Shown: piece by piece, positions 46,146 through 56,600 of the stretch
Layout: each line of letters begins with the position of its first letter
Numbering within the stretch: the stretch's first letter is position 1
Source of the DNA: Druceiella hillmani
Lineage: Eukaryota > Arthropoda > Insecta > Lepidoptera > Hepialidae
Reading direction: 5' to 3'
Length of the DNA stretch: 64,000 nucleotides
Assembly (NCBI GenBank): GCA_039881145.1
Contig: JAYKKI010000016.1
Location: 12,964,501-13,028,500, forward strand
The notes under the pieces: generated by a model
Databases searched by the model: none
What the model was told of the DNA's origin: nothing
Seen by the model: the letters and a program-made list of their open reading frames with translations, nothing else
Made by a program: the position numbers and the translations under genes

Positions 46146-47177
46146 TAAAATTATTTTATTCTATTGTAAACGCCGCGGGTGTGTGCTTTATTTTCGACTG
46201 GCACGCCAGTCTCGGATTTGACGATAGAAGTAAATTATTACTCGGGTAATTTCACAAGTAGCCAACTTTTAATACAGCATTATAAAGAGAGATCTTCGTC
46301 TAAATAATGATATCGTCTTTTCAATTTATTAAAATATTGATCGTGATCCAAATTTGTCTTTGAATAATAATTTGTCTTTGAATAATAATAATTACGTGTG
46401 ATGAAAAGCTATACGTTCCATTTCATTAGCTATTTTGGTGATTCTTCTATCGATCGGTTAATTGTCAGAGTAGAGACATGTTGATTCTCACAAAATATGT
46501 TGAATAGTTTAATTTTGATATACAATTTTCTACAAAAACTCTTTCCTTCGTGCTCGGAGATTCTCGGCCTCGTCATCCATTTTTGCGGACCATCTTATTT
46601 TCTTTCCTTTTTTCTGGTGTTTTTAGCTTTTTGATATTTTAAAATTTTTCTTAGAATTAAAAAAGCGGTGTTCGCACATTTAGTTTTACGAACGACCTTT
46701 AAATATTTTATTATGTCGTAAGCCTCGACCGGTTCTGGTGGAAACGATGGCAGCAATATCGGTCTACAATCATTGGACCACGACACTTAGATTTTGAATA
46801 CTGATTGTCTAAAAGGATTTCAACCATAACATTTATTCTACGATAAACTTAAGCCGGCAGTAGCAATGTTGTCATTAATCTTGTTAAAATGGTTAACTGC
46901 ACCGTTACAACGTTCGACTCTCTTACTGTTTCGATAGGCAGCATTATGTCGAACCGTAGGTACTAGATGATTTGCGACGTTTGTCAATTTGTATTTGTGT
47001 TAAACATATTTTTATCCGAGCTGCACTGTTAGTAAATTAATTTATTTGAAATAGTAAGTTCAGATCTTTGGTAACATTTTTTTATGACGACTATATCTTC
47101 ATTTTTTTCAATTTACTTTCCTTCCACAATATGCATTGTACTTCTTGAAGATATTTTGGATACGAAGAGATCGTCAC
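46146..47177. other. AT-rich sequence, nothing recognised
   Basis: Contains a GC-richer patch at 46168-46220 (CGCCGCGGGTGTG, GGCACGCCAGTCTC) and a short AATTTGTCTTTGAATAATA duplication near 46350. No gene seen; the 63-aa minus frame 46786-46595 has no domain. Confidence 0.5.
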
Positions 47178-47286
47178 GTAGATAATTTAAAAAATAATAT
47201 TTTGTTAAAATTAGTACTGGCATAAAGAAGTATGATATGACCTAGATAATTTAAAAAAGGATATTTTGTTAAAATTAGTACTGGCC
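47178..47286. repeat. 64-bp-spaced direct duplication
   Basis: TAGATAATTTAAAA ... ATATTTTGTTAAAATTAGTA then CTGGC occurs at 47179 and 47243. Confidence 0.9.
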
Positions 47287-48617
47287 TAAAAAAGATAAAA
47301 TTAAAAAAAAAACAATGAGAATTTAATTGAGAACATTTTATTTTTTTTTGTTATTGTTTGTATATTTTTGCTATTCATTACTATGGGCATCGATTGTTTA
47401 CCGTGGCAACCGCTAATTGGTTTAACCTTAAATTGACATAAATAAAATAAAATTTAAATGTTATAATTTATTATAATGAGGTATTTGGAATGCCTGAAGC
47501 GGGATTCGTAAGTATCGGTAATTTTTTGAAACTCGATATTTTGTGACTTGAAATTATATTTAAAATAACTATTAAATGTTCATAAAAGGTGGACGGATGG
47601 AAGGGCTAAATAAATAAATGTTTTAGGTAAACCATGGTTTATGTTATTAACAAAATAAGAAAAAATATATATTTTAAATTAAATGCCTGAATTTCCTTTT
47701 GCTCTTGTTACCATGAACCTCGTTTTCTGTCACTGCGCATGGTAAGCATATGTCCTCGAATTTGCATCCTTTCGTTTTGTTTATTAAATGTTTTAAAATT
47801 ATTATTAGTTGCCGTATTTTTGTTATATATATATATTTTTTTTATTTAAGTAAAACCTGACTGATTTTCTGGTTTATCAATTTCCGGCTTTTATTACTGG
47901 TTCTAGCCACACGACATTTGCTCAATAATATTAATATAATAAAACTTGTCAAAAACGAGTAGAGTCAAGACTAAGGGTATATAATATTTCTATTAAACCA
48001 TTTACAAATATTAATTTTTCACTAAGTAAATATCTTACCTACAATATGTGTATATTTATATAATTTTATTAATGGTAATAACCGTGTAAGCATGAATATA
48101 AATATAGTGCCTAATATAACTTTCACAGACATGAAACATACACATTTTAAAATACAGAGTGATTTTAACTAATGCCATAAGTTGGTTGTATACTTGTAAA
48201 CTAGTAGAGATAACTTAGCATTGATAATTTCTCTTTTATTTTCGTTATCTAACAAAAATACCACTTTCAAACTTAATATTTGGTAAATGGATCCGTGTAT
48301 CAAAAAAAAGTTCATGACATACCCTCAATATTTTTGAAAAACCTATTCAACGATACCTTACATAATAGGGGTAGGTGAAAAAAAAAATTCAGCCCATTTA
48401 TCGAAAATTTTTTAAATTATTTTATTTCCTTACTTTGTGGGTGTTAAATATGTATAAAATTTTCATCTTTAAAAATTGGATAATGTTATATTTAGATAAT
48501 CTATTTACCATCAATACAACTAATTTTTCACATTCATTTGCCATCGACAATAGATTTGCCTGGATGTTATTTTTGATATTATGATCAATGCGTCTTGAGC
48601 AGCATAACATTGATTAA

Positions 48618-48618
<1 letters not shown>
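47287..48618. other. AT-rich sequence, nothing recognised
   Basis: A short similarity to the lepidopteran repeat interior (GTATATAATATTTCTATTAA at about 47978) hints at a fragment of that family. Otherwise nothing; frames at 48375-48584 and on the minus strand are background. Confidence 0.45.
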
Positions 48619-48700
<82 letters not shown>

Positions 48701-48701
48701 A
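48619..48701. repeat. TA microsatellite ending in GT
   Basis: About 35 TA units followed by five GT units. Confidence 0.95.
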
Positions 48702-49429
48702 AAATCATTTTAGACTCTTTGCAAGTGAAGAGATTTTATAGCTTTATTGAATATTTAATAGAATAAAGATGACAGTCAAGGAATAAATTTCAAAGGACGT
48801 TTTATTTAACACAACCCGATGGAATTTACAGAAAATGTATATAAACATTTTGCATCATCTCTATTCTTTATTACTCTCTTTATTTACACGCTTTTAATAG
48901 CATATGACATAGTTGATGTCGTGGACCTAATAACCACATCAGGGCCATAGCCGATATCCATCAATGAATGTTCCTAGAAATAATGATTCATGCATTTCCC
49001 TGAAATCGAGAATTGTTTTTAAACTTGTCAGGGCATTGAAATATTTTCCTCTTTGTTTTACGGTTGGACAGTTTTGTATGAGAACGGTCCAGGGTTAATA
49101 GATGCCACTTACCTCAAATACTTAATAGTTTAATTATCACTCACAAATGCACTTACCTCCTTTACAGAAGGGAGTAAAATATTTAATGTGCAATAACATA
49201 ATTATTATGTTTTAGATAAATAATATTAATTACTTTTTAAATAAATTAAATAAATAATTTATACTATATTGAGTGTGTAAAATAGAATTTTTAATAATTA
49301 AAAATTAAACAAAAGAAAAGTAACTCTTTAAAAGGGATTTAAGGTAAATAATCATGAAGTCTATCTCAATTAATATTAACAAAAACACTGAATTCTAAAT
49401 TTGAAAAATTAATTTTAAAATTTTTCACT
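48702..49429. other. AT-rich sequence, nothing recognised
   Basis: The word CACTTACCTC occurs at 49107 and 49150 (minus-strand reading GAGGTAAGTG, donor-like), within what looks like a short duplication. No exon could be attached to it. Confidence 0.45.
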
Positions 49430-49740
49430 TTATAGCCTTTTTTATTATAAATTCGTGCTTGTCTTTATAATCGTCTTTATCGTTTTTCCACTTTTAGTTT
49501 TCTTGGAATTGTTTTTTTTAATAATTTTTGTTTTTAATTACAATGCTTTTATTTATTTTAATTTTTAAGTTTTTTGGGTTGTTTTTCTTTTTAATATAAA
49601 TTCACGTCTGTATTTATAATCCTCTTTACTTACTTCAACCTTCAAGTTTTTGGGTTTGTCTTTTCTTAAATATTAATTCACGTTTGTATTTACGGTGGTT
49701 TTTGTTTTGTATCATCTATTAAGTTTTCGGGTTAACAATG
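49430..49740. repeat. Diverged tandem array upstream of the 135-bp repeat
   Basis: Blocks of the type TATAAATTCGTGCTTGTCTT, ATATAAATTCACGTCTGTAT and ATTAATTCACGTTTGTATTT recur with TTTTTGGGTTTGT-like T-rich joins between them. They form an old, irregular array of at least three units. Confidence 0.6.
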
Positions 49741-49760
49741 ATATTTTGATTGGCTCTGAA

Positions 49761-50165
49761 TTGTACCTGCTTGGAAAACAAGTGCATTTCAGCCATGATC
49801 TATTTATGATGAAAATATATCAAATTTTAGTGTTGGTAGAATTGAGTAAAGTAAATAATAAATGTTATTATTTACTTTTTTAATATTTCTTATAATTGCA
49901 CCTGCTTGGAAAACAAGTGCATTTCAGCCATGATCTATTTATGATGAAAAAATATCAAATTTTAGTGTTGGTAGAATTGAGTAAAGTAAATAATAAATGT
50001 TATTATTTACTTTTTTAATATTTCTTATAATTGTACCTGCTTGGAAAACAAGTGCATTTCAGCCATGATCTATTTATGATGAAAAAATATCAAATTTTAG
50101 TGTTGGTAGAATTGAGTAAAGTAAATAATAAATGTTATTATTTACTTTTTTAATATTTCTTAAAT
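49761..50165. repeat. 135-bp tandem triplication
   Basis: Unit starts TTGTACCTGCTTGG at 49761, TTGCACCTGCTTGG at 49896 and TTGTACCTGCTTGG at 50031, exactly 135 bp apart and differing by only a few bases. Each unit contains GTAAATAATA-AATGT-TATTATTTAC, a perfect 10-bp-arm hairpin. A 62-aa frame spans unit 1 only. Confidence 0.97.
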
Positions 50166-50984
50166 TTGTATTTTTATCTTATCTGACTTTTATTATTAAC
50201 ATTTGTGTTTATATGTTTTGTTGAATACTCGTATGTAGTACATGTTTATAAATATGAAATGAAAATAGTAGAAAAAAAATTGCATTGCCCAAAAATTCAT
50301 TCAATTCATGTTTATCCCGAGGACACATTTGTATTTTAGTATGAAATAATCCCTATCGTGCCCTATTTTTATTAAGTACGTAATTTTTATTGTTTATTAC
50401 TTCAGCTAAAAACCCGGTGAAATTCAAATTTTTTTTTAATAATCTTCTTCCCATAATTTTTTTTCACGACTTTTAATTGAGTGACTTTATCAATTACCTA
50501 TTACCTAAAACCATTACCTAAAACCATTATTCGTTTGAAAACGTTATACGGTAAAAATATAGCATTGCTTGTAGTATTAAATACAACAAGGTTTCGTAAT
50601 AAATATTACCGTTTCTAATTCCATGTTCATAAAATTTCATGTCCTTACAAAATTGTGTACCAATATTAATTCATAAGTTTCTCCCTAGTCTCCTTTCTCG
50701 AACACTTTTGTCGTCAAATCGAAAGATCTAGACATCAGCAAAGTTTGTTTCTGACCGAAATTTAATTTTAAAAGTAATTATAATGTTGTGAAACTAATCC
50801 TTTACTGCCAAAATAACAATTTACTTTACGATAAAAGAATTGTTTACTAAACTGAGTAAGGAAATTTTAATATTGTTTTTATTGCTAAGCTCTACTGAAA
50901 AGTTATAGCAATTTTTCTCAAATATATTTTTGTATAAACAAATCCGTGCAATGTCTTGACAAATTCATCAATGCACAAAGTTTT
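50166..50984. other. AT-rich sequence, nothing recognised
   Basis: No gene or repeat seen. Confidence 0.5.
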
Positions 50985-51210
50985 ATATATTTTTTGTAAA
51001 GTTTTTTGTAAAACTTGTATTTTGTTGTTGTTGTCATGTCCACGTGAGGTGAAGAAGATCTCATATGGAAAAGTGGTTGCCAGAGCTTCGAAAGGTTAGA
51101 CTTCTCCAGTCTCGCTTGATGAGCTGCCTGGAATCTAACCCGGGTTCCCGCAGTGCTTGGCTTTTGACTCAACGGCCGTATGTCTTGCGAGCAACCCAAC
51201 ACACCACGGT
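50985..51210 (-). mobile_element. tRNA-derived SINE (minus strand)
   Basis: On the minus strand a GC-richer head (TGGTGTGTTGGGTTGCTCGC ...) contains GGTTAGATTCC (51140-51130), one base off the Pol III B-box consensus, and TTGCTCGCAAG as a weak A box about 50 nt upstream. The body continues GCTCATCAAGCGAGACTGGA and CTTCACCTCACGTGG and ends in a tandem ACAACAACAAC/AAAA tail. That is the layout of a tRNA-headed SINE with a simple-repeat tail. A 94-aa minus frame across it is incidental. It is a different family from 12296-12463. Confidence 0.6.
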
Positions 51211-51378
51211 GACGACTAAGCTTTTATTTTAAAAATGTGTACCGGAAAGAAACTAATTTTTCACGTGTTTGTTTATAAAGTCTAGTTTAATTAATAATTA
51301 CAATTTCTTCCCGTTAAAATTTATTTTTATTTCTAAAATATTTTTTCTTTTTCGAAAGTTAATGTTGCATTTAAACGT
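51211..51378. other. AT-rich sequence, nothing recognised
   Basis: Short spacer. Confidence 0.5.
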
Positions 51379-51426
<48 letters not shown>

Positions 51427-51440
51427 ATATATAACGTTTA
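51370..51440. repeat. TA microsatellite in an inverted context
   Basis: TA tract at 51379-51432, flanked by AAACGTTATATATA on the left and TATATATAACGTTTAA on the right, so the whole forms a potential long hairpin. Confidence 0.9.
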
Positions 51441-51738
51441 ACTAAAACACCATGAAAAGTATCTAATGTTTTCTACAAAAAGATGAATGAATTATTTTTC
51501 GATATTCTAAACTGGGATATCTTTTAGCAGTTTAATGAAGGCGATTCGAAAAATTGCAATTTTTTTCTAAAAATCATGATATAAACGACTATACGTGATA
51601 TTTCAACCCGGGATCCACGGATGACAACTCTAGCGCGTTACTATTCAACCATCCGGTTGTCATTTTGTTGTAGGTATTCATTACTTTTTAAGCTAGTTAT
51701 TCGTAACACTCTAAAACCACAAAAGACCACATTGATTT

Positions 51739-51798
51739 TTTTCACAATCGATTCACTAAGCATTTCAATTAAACGAAAAAGAAAGAGAGACCCCGTTA
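51739..51798 (+). repeat. Dispersed GAAAGAGAGACCCCGTTA repeat, copy 1
   Basis: TTCACAATCGATTCACTAAG, AATTAAACGAAAAAGAAAGA and GAGAGACCCCGTTA match 54917-54976 closely. The surrounding 112-aa frame (51621-51959) is not preserved in the other copy. Family not recognised. Confidence 0.7.
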
Positions 51799-52102
51799 TT
51801 CCGTTCAAGGTTGATTTCACTAGACAAACAATAGGTCGAAGAAGCTTGAAATCGTTAAATTGCTTTGCATCTATTCAGAATAAATCGAGTTCATTTAAAC
51901 AAAAAAACATGTATAGACAAACATTACATTTAAGCTATTATAGCAACAAGCCTCGTTGATTGTTCTATTATTATATAAATATTGAATTGTTCGATTGATT
52001 CCCTTTTATGTGATATGTTTTGGTACGCATCGCATTCTAGAGCATTCACCTGACGACAACCTAAACGTTTGGTTACAAGGAATTGATTATGATTATTTAT
52101 GG
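51799..52102. other. AT-rich sequence, nothing recognised
   Basis: No feature seen. Confidence 0.5.
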
Positions 52103-52511
52103 AACTTATATTCCATAAATGATCACAATATGACTAAACGTAAAAACATAATTTTCATAATAGTGTAATTATTTGAGTGACAGATACAGTTTGTCATAAT
52201 TAAAAACTTATATTCCGTAAATGATCACAATGTGACTAAACGTTTGTCATTATTAAAAACTTATATTCCGTAAATGATCACAATGTGACTAAACGTAAAG
52301 ACAAGTGACAGACAAAGTTTGTAATTATTAAAAACTTATATTCCGTAAATGATCACAATGTGACTAAACGTAAAGACAAGTGACAAAGTTTGTCATTATT
52401 AAAAACTTATATTCAGTAAATGATCACAATGTGAATAAACGTAAAGACAAGAAGTTATAATAATAGTATAATTATTTGAGTGACAGATTAAGTTTAAGTC
52501 GTTAAAAACTT
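52103..52511. repeat. Variable-length tandem array, 5 units
   Basis: AACTTATATTCCGTAAATGA then TCACAATGTGACTAAACG starts units at 52103, 52205, 52258, 52333 and 52404. The conserved 45-50-bp head is followed by a tail that is long in units 1 and 5 (with ATTATTTGAGTGACAGAT), medium in 3 and 4 (AAAGACAAGTGACA) and almost absent in unit 2. The long tails at both ends and shortened ones inside suggest internal deletions or unequal exchange. Confidence 0.93.
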
Positions 52512-53271
52512 AGGTTAACAATGTTATTTATTAAGGCGACATATTTAGCATTATGTTTGAGAAAGTGCTGAAAATGTAAAAATGTTTTTTATTGAAAAAT
52601 AAATTATCTCTCTGTAATTAGGCGGGTGAGGTAATAGTGAGGATTTCGTCTTATATTTTTGAATTCTAAAATATTTTTTTTGACACCAGCTAACTAATAC
52701 TTTTTTATTAGGCGTAAACCTAAAGTTTTTACAAATGAAATGAAAATGGAAACAAACAGAGTGATTACATTGATATAAAACTGCAATAAAAAGTTATTAT
52801 TTTCAACTTTTTTTTATTTTTTTTAAGATTTCTGATAAACATAATTAAAGGTATAATTAAATTCTATATTATATTAAGATTGTATAAAGATATATTATTC
52901 CTTGCGACATTTTGTCACAGGGAGAATCGATTTATTTTCTGAATAATAACAAGAAAAAAAATATTTAAAAAAAATTTTGTTGCATTAATTTTTTTAAAAT
53001 TTTTCATATTCAGAAATATCATTATGTCACTACCGCGACTTGTCAGTTGATGTTGGTAATGTTTAATTTCGAAAAAGAGTTTTCTGATATTTTTTTGTAA
53101 GTTTTATTTTTCTTGGAACAGTAAGATTTTATATTTGATTTTTTTAAAGTTTGAACATTGAAACCATTTATTTTGGTAATGTGGTCTTTTTCATTCACCA
53201 AATGCATTTTACGTCCCGAATGATGAGAGAAATTAGCCCTATGGAAATATGCCGTAAACAGAAGAAAACTG
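52512..53271. other. AT-rich sequence, nothing recognised
   Basis: No gene seen. The 93-aa minus frame 53324-53043 runs into the lepidopteran repeat and is not credible. Confidence 0.5.
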
Positions 53272-53802
53272 TCAAGCACTAGTGGAACTCGCACTACCCG
53301 TACTGTCCGTACACATTTAGGCATTTAAAACATTTAATAGTATATAATATTCCTATTAAACTATTTACAAAATTTAATTTTTTAAATCGAAAATATATTG
53401 CTTACTATATCTTACACAGGCTCATATTTAATTTGTTTATGTGATATAACTACAAATTAACGATTTTAGGTTTTTTTCCTTTATATGTGCTGTAAGAGGT
53501 TGATTCTTGTCACCATTTTAAAAAATTAAATTTCTTTTAACATTTTTAAAAAAAAAAATTAAATTTTAGGTCAATGGGAAGTACAAAAAGATTTTGATTT
53601 ATTTGCGAGTGTCAAAATATGTGGTATGAATGGCCCTAATTTTAGGGTTTTTTTTATTGCGTTGACTTGAAGTTTGATTTTTACAGGTTCAAGCGGCCGT
53701 CACACGTTCCTGAGAAAAAGGTTCTTGATAGACAGGCGGACGGACATTGAAGTGATCCTATAAGAGTTTTTTTTTCCTTTTGAGGTACGGAACCCTAAAA
53801 AA
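53272..53802 (-). mobile_element. Dispersed lepidopteran repeat (TTAGGGTTCCGTACC family), copy C
   Basis: Co-linear with copy A: TCAAGCACTAGTGGAACTCG, CACTACCCGTACTGTCC, AATATTCCTATTAAACTATT, GATATAACTACAAATTAACG, TTTTTTTCCTTTA, GGTCAATGGGAAGTAC, GCGTTGACTTGAAGTTTGA, CACGTTCCTGAGAAAAAGG and TTTTGAGGTACGGAACCCTA. The terminal GTACGGAACCCTAAAAA is near consensus. It lacks the 26-bp duplicated arm of copy A. Confidence 0.88.
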
Positions 53803-53822
53803 GAAAATAAAATATGCGTACA

Positions 53823-53842
53823 AACACACACACACACACACG
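53823..53842. repeat. CA microsatellite
   Basis: About nine CA units. Confidence 0.95.
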
Positions 53843-53914
53843 TATTAAAAATTTAAATTAAAAACAATTTTTGATCGAATATAAATGTACGTAAAAAGGC
53901 GAGACGTATATATA

Positions 53915-54300
53915 CACGGTGTCCGAGAATAGATGTCGGACAAAGAAAGACGTCATTCCTTAGCTGTAAAGGAATCAATTGTCGTTGAAATAAAACGTAA
54001 AACACGCCCTTTTTCTAATCGAGGGCAACCGAACTATTATACATAACTCTTTTTAACACACCTAATACTTGCACGGAGCGCAGTGACGATGTCTTCGCAG
54101 TTGTTCGCGGGTTATTCCCCCGAGCCGCACCGAACGATGTGCGCAAGTATCGTGTATACGAAAAAGATGACAAATAGTTATGAATATTATTTTCAATTTT
54201 CTGAAAAAAAAGATTATTTTTTAACTTTTATTTTAACGACAATCAATAATTTATTAGTCAAGGAATAATTTTCTTTGGTTGGCATTTATTCCCGGACACC

Positions 54301-54303
<3 letters not shown>
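53915..54303. mobile_element. 389-bp TIR element (MITE-like)
   Basis: Left end CACGGTGTCCGAGAATAGAT and right end, read in reverse complement, CACGGTGTCCGGGAATAAAT: 18 of the first 20 positions match, and the similarity continues for a few more bases. The element sits in TATATA on both sides, compatible with a TA-rich target duplication; the right-hand TA has expanded into a 22-unit microsatellite. A GC-richer interior (CGGAGCGCAGTGACGATG ... CCCGAGCCGCACCG) holds only a 61-aa frame (54083-54268) with no domain, so the element is non-autonomous. I cannot assign the superfamily from the ends alone. Confidence 0.85.

Positions 54304-54347
<44 letters not shown>
54304..54347. repeat. TA microsatellite abutting the TIR element
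   Basis: About 22 TA units directly after the right terminus CACCGTG. Confidence 0.95.
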
Positions 54348-54348
<1 letters not shown>

Positions 54349-54916
54349 TATTTAATAAAAATATTTAATTATTTGATTATGTCCGTTGGGGGATGGATTA
54401 GGAGGGTAAGATTAAGATCGCCTTAAAACCTTAATACTTTGTTTTTTCGTGACGCGAACACTACGAAATGAAATTTAAAGATTTCGCTATCTGAAAGGTT
54501 ATGATGAAATTTAAAAACCGAAATAGAACAATAATAAAAAAAATCATTAAAATTTATCGAACTAAAAGAATCGAACGCGTTTGAAATTACAAGTAAAAGT
54601 TAGTTTATACATTAAACTTTACTGCTGAGTTTGAAAACTAGTTGCTGATTTATTATTAAGAAAGCAATCTTCTGTAGCTAAAGGTCGCTTTTTAAGGGTA
54701 CTCATCGTACTTACATAATTTTTCTATTAATTTATTTATAACTATTATTATTATTATTTCTCACGTAAATATGAATAAATCTATTGTAATATATCTTATT
54801 TATTATATTCCATACATAATAAACGCATATTTTAAAATACAAAGTTATTTTTTCAATTGGTTTACGTCATTTGTTACGTTCTATAGACTTTTAATAGACC
54901 CAACTACATGTCACAA
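54348..54916. other. AT-rich sequence, nothing recognised
   Basis: No feature seen. Confidence 0.5.
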
Positions 54917-54976
54917 GTTTCACAACTGATTCATTAAGTTTTTCATTTAAACGAAAAGGAAAGAGAGACCCCGTTA
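54917..54976 (+). repeat. Dispersed GAAAGAGAGACCCCGTTA repeat, copy 2
   Basis: TTTCACAACTGATTCATTAA, TTCATTTAAACGAAAAGGAA and AGAGAGACCCCGTTA correspond to 51739-51798. Same orientation. Confidence 0.7.
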
Positions 54977-55409
54977 AGAAATTTACGTCTCGTTTTTATT
55001 TTAGTAGATTAATTTGTAGGTATGTGTCGTTTATGTGTCGGTAACTTTAGAAGTTTACGTCTCTCAATTTACGTCACATTGCTACAAATTACTTTAAAAG
55101 CTGTTAAATGATAATTATTTTAATTAATGGTTTGAAATAAATTGGTTCACGAAGTTTATGCGCCTTTTTCATTTATTGAAAAAAAAAAATAAGACGTAAA
55201 CCTTTGACATTTAATAACGTATAAAATAATGTATAAAATAATCGATTTATTGATCACGTAATGAAACATTACACAAAACAATAATCAATAAATAAACTCT
55301 AACATCGCAATATCCTAAAATTACCATTCGTCCATGTTATTAAACCCCCACGCACTTCATTGTGGTCTATATCGATAATGAGATCTGAGCTAGTGATGGG
55401 ATGTATCCC
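54977..55409. other. AT-rich sequence upstream of a promoter-like module
   Basis: Repeated TTTACGTCTC-like words at about 54983 and 55059. Otherwise nothing recognised. Confidence 0.45.
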
Positions 55410-55548
55410 TAGTATAAAAGTATAAATATATAATTATATCGATAAGACACATACTAGTATAAATATGAATTCTAGTTCCGTGTCAGTAGTATCCGTGATC
55501 GACTCAGCGCAAAAAATGGTAAACTTTGCAAATATTTATGTCGGTTAA
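55410..55548 (+). promoter_or_regulatory. TATA + TCAGT initiator promoter with short leader and ATG
   Basis: TATAAATA (55458-55465) lies 27 nt upstream of the A of a perfect arthropod initiator TCAGT (55483-55487). An upstream TATAAAAGT (55413) repeats the CTAGTATAAA context. A 31-nt leader (AGTAGTATCCGTGATCGACT ...) without ATG leads to ATG at 55516-55518 in the context CAAAAAATGG. The sequence then reads GTAAAC, a possible though weak splice donor directly after ATG; if not spliced, the frame closes after 10 codons (55546-55548). A short leader followed by a tiny first exon is typical of insect cuticle-type genes, but no second exon was recognised downstream. Confidence 0.45.
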
Positions 55549-55642
55549 TTTTCCGTAGACCATATCATATATTTTTTCAGGGTTAAGTCTGAAAATAAAT
55601 TCAATTTCAATCAAGAGGTATTTTTGATACGTGTACAGGAAT

Positions 55643-55830
55643 ATTAGCTGTTACCCGCGGTTTCGCTTCCGTTGAAATTAAAAATTATGAATAAAACAAT
55701 TGTATGGAGGCGTATTAGGGACATCCATAAACAATATTTGCTGACCTTTGGTTCATATTTTATGTTGGTTGAAAGAAGAACAAAGCTACAAGTTTATTTT
55801 TTCTTCGCAGAATAAAGTCATCTACTAAGT
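55643..55830 (+). mobile_element. Lepidopteran ACTAGCTG-family repeat, 5' fragment
   Basis: TATTAGCTGTTACCCGCGGT then TTCGCTTCCGTTGA matches the family start (ACTAGCTGTTGCCCGCGACT, TCGTCCGCGT). The similarity fades after about 60 bp. The end at 55830 is approximate. Confidence 0.6.
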
Positions 55831-56146
55831 GTGTATACGCTTAAACCTTCATTGCAATTTTAGGGAACTTTGACTACAAGCCTTTGCAACTGTTTGAGAT
55901 TTGTATAAAGTGGATAATGTATAAATTCAATATTTAGATGCGTAGCAGCGCCGTCGATCCGGCAAAATAAAATAAAAAAACGAGTATGCTTTAGACCACA
56001 CGACTGAAGTGAATTTACAATTTTATTCACTTCAAACGTAGAATATTTAATGTATTGAACAAAATAATAATTTATAAAATTGTTCAAGAACGAAATGAAA
56101 TTACAAAATAATCAAAAAATCACCGTTCGCGTAACGCTAGCAAACT

Positions 56147-56147
<1 letters not shown>
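55831..56147. other. AT-rich sequence, nothing recognised
   Basis: No gene seen. Confidence 0.5.
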
Positions 56148-56184
<37 letters not shown>

Positions 56185-56189
56185 TATAA

Positions 56190-56240
<51 letters not shown>

Positions 56241-56245
56241 TATAA

Positions 56246-56306
<61 letters not shown>
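56148..56306. repeat. Long TA microsatellite with AAATATATAAATAAA interruptions
   Basis: About 158 bp of TA interrupted twice by the same AAATATATAAATAAA block, so a ~60-bp higher-order unit has itself been duplicated. Tyr/Ile minus frames are artefacts. Confidence 0.95.
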
Positions 56307-56307
<1 letters not shown>

Positions 56308-56312
56308 CATGC

Positions 56313-56600
56313 ACTGGCTATGAGAGGAAGAGAGAAAGAAAATGTGCGCGCGCACTGCTCTCTCTTGCTCCAACAGTGTGATATAGACAATAGGCTTGCA
56401 CTGTGTCTTAGATATATGAAACATAACTGGCTATGAGAGAAAGAGAGAAAGAAAATGTGTGCTCGCACCTCTCTCTCTTGTCCCAACAGTAATATACGAA
56501 ACGTAACTCGCTCTCTTTCTGTATTCACTAACTTATATCTCCCTCTCAACTTCCGTTCGCCTTGCCCGATCACACTTTTCGTAACGCTCTCATCACGCAT
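56313..56600. repeat. GA/CT-rich 113-bp duplication
   Basis: ACTGGCTATGAGAG starts at 56313 and 56426. Both copies run through AGAGAGAAAGAAAATGTG, a GC-rich GCGCGCGCAC or GCTCGCAC core and CTCTCTCTTG to CAACAGT. A third partial unit (CTCGCTCTCTTTCTG) follows to about 56525. The GAGA and CTCT blocks on either side of the GC core could pair into a hairpin. Confidence 0.85.

Noticed and set aside
51621..51959. 112-residue plus frame
   Set aside because: Overlaps a dispersed repeat whose other copy (54917-54976) does not preserve the frame; no domain recognised.
56120..56424. Minus frames rich in Tyr-Ile across the long TA tract
   Set aside because: Simple-sequence translation artefacts.
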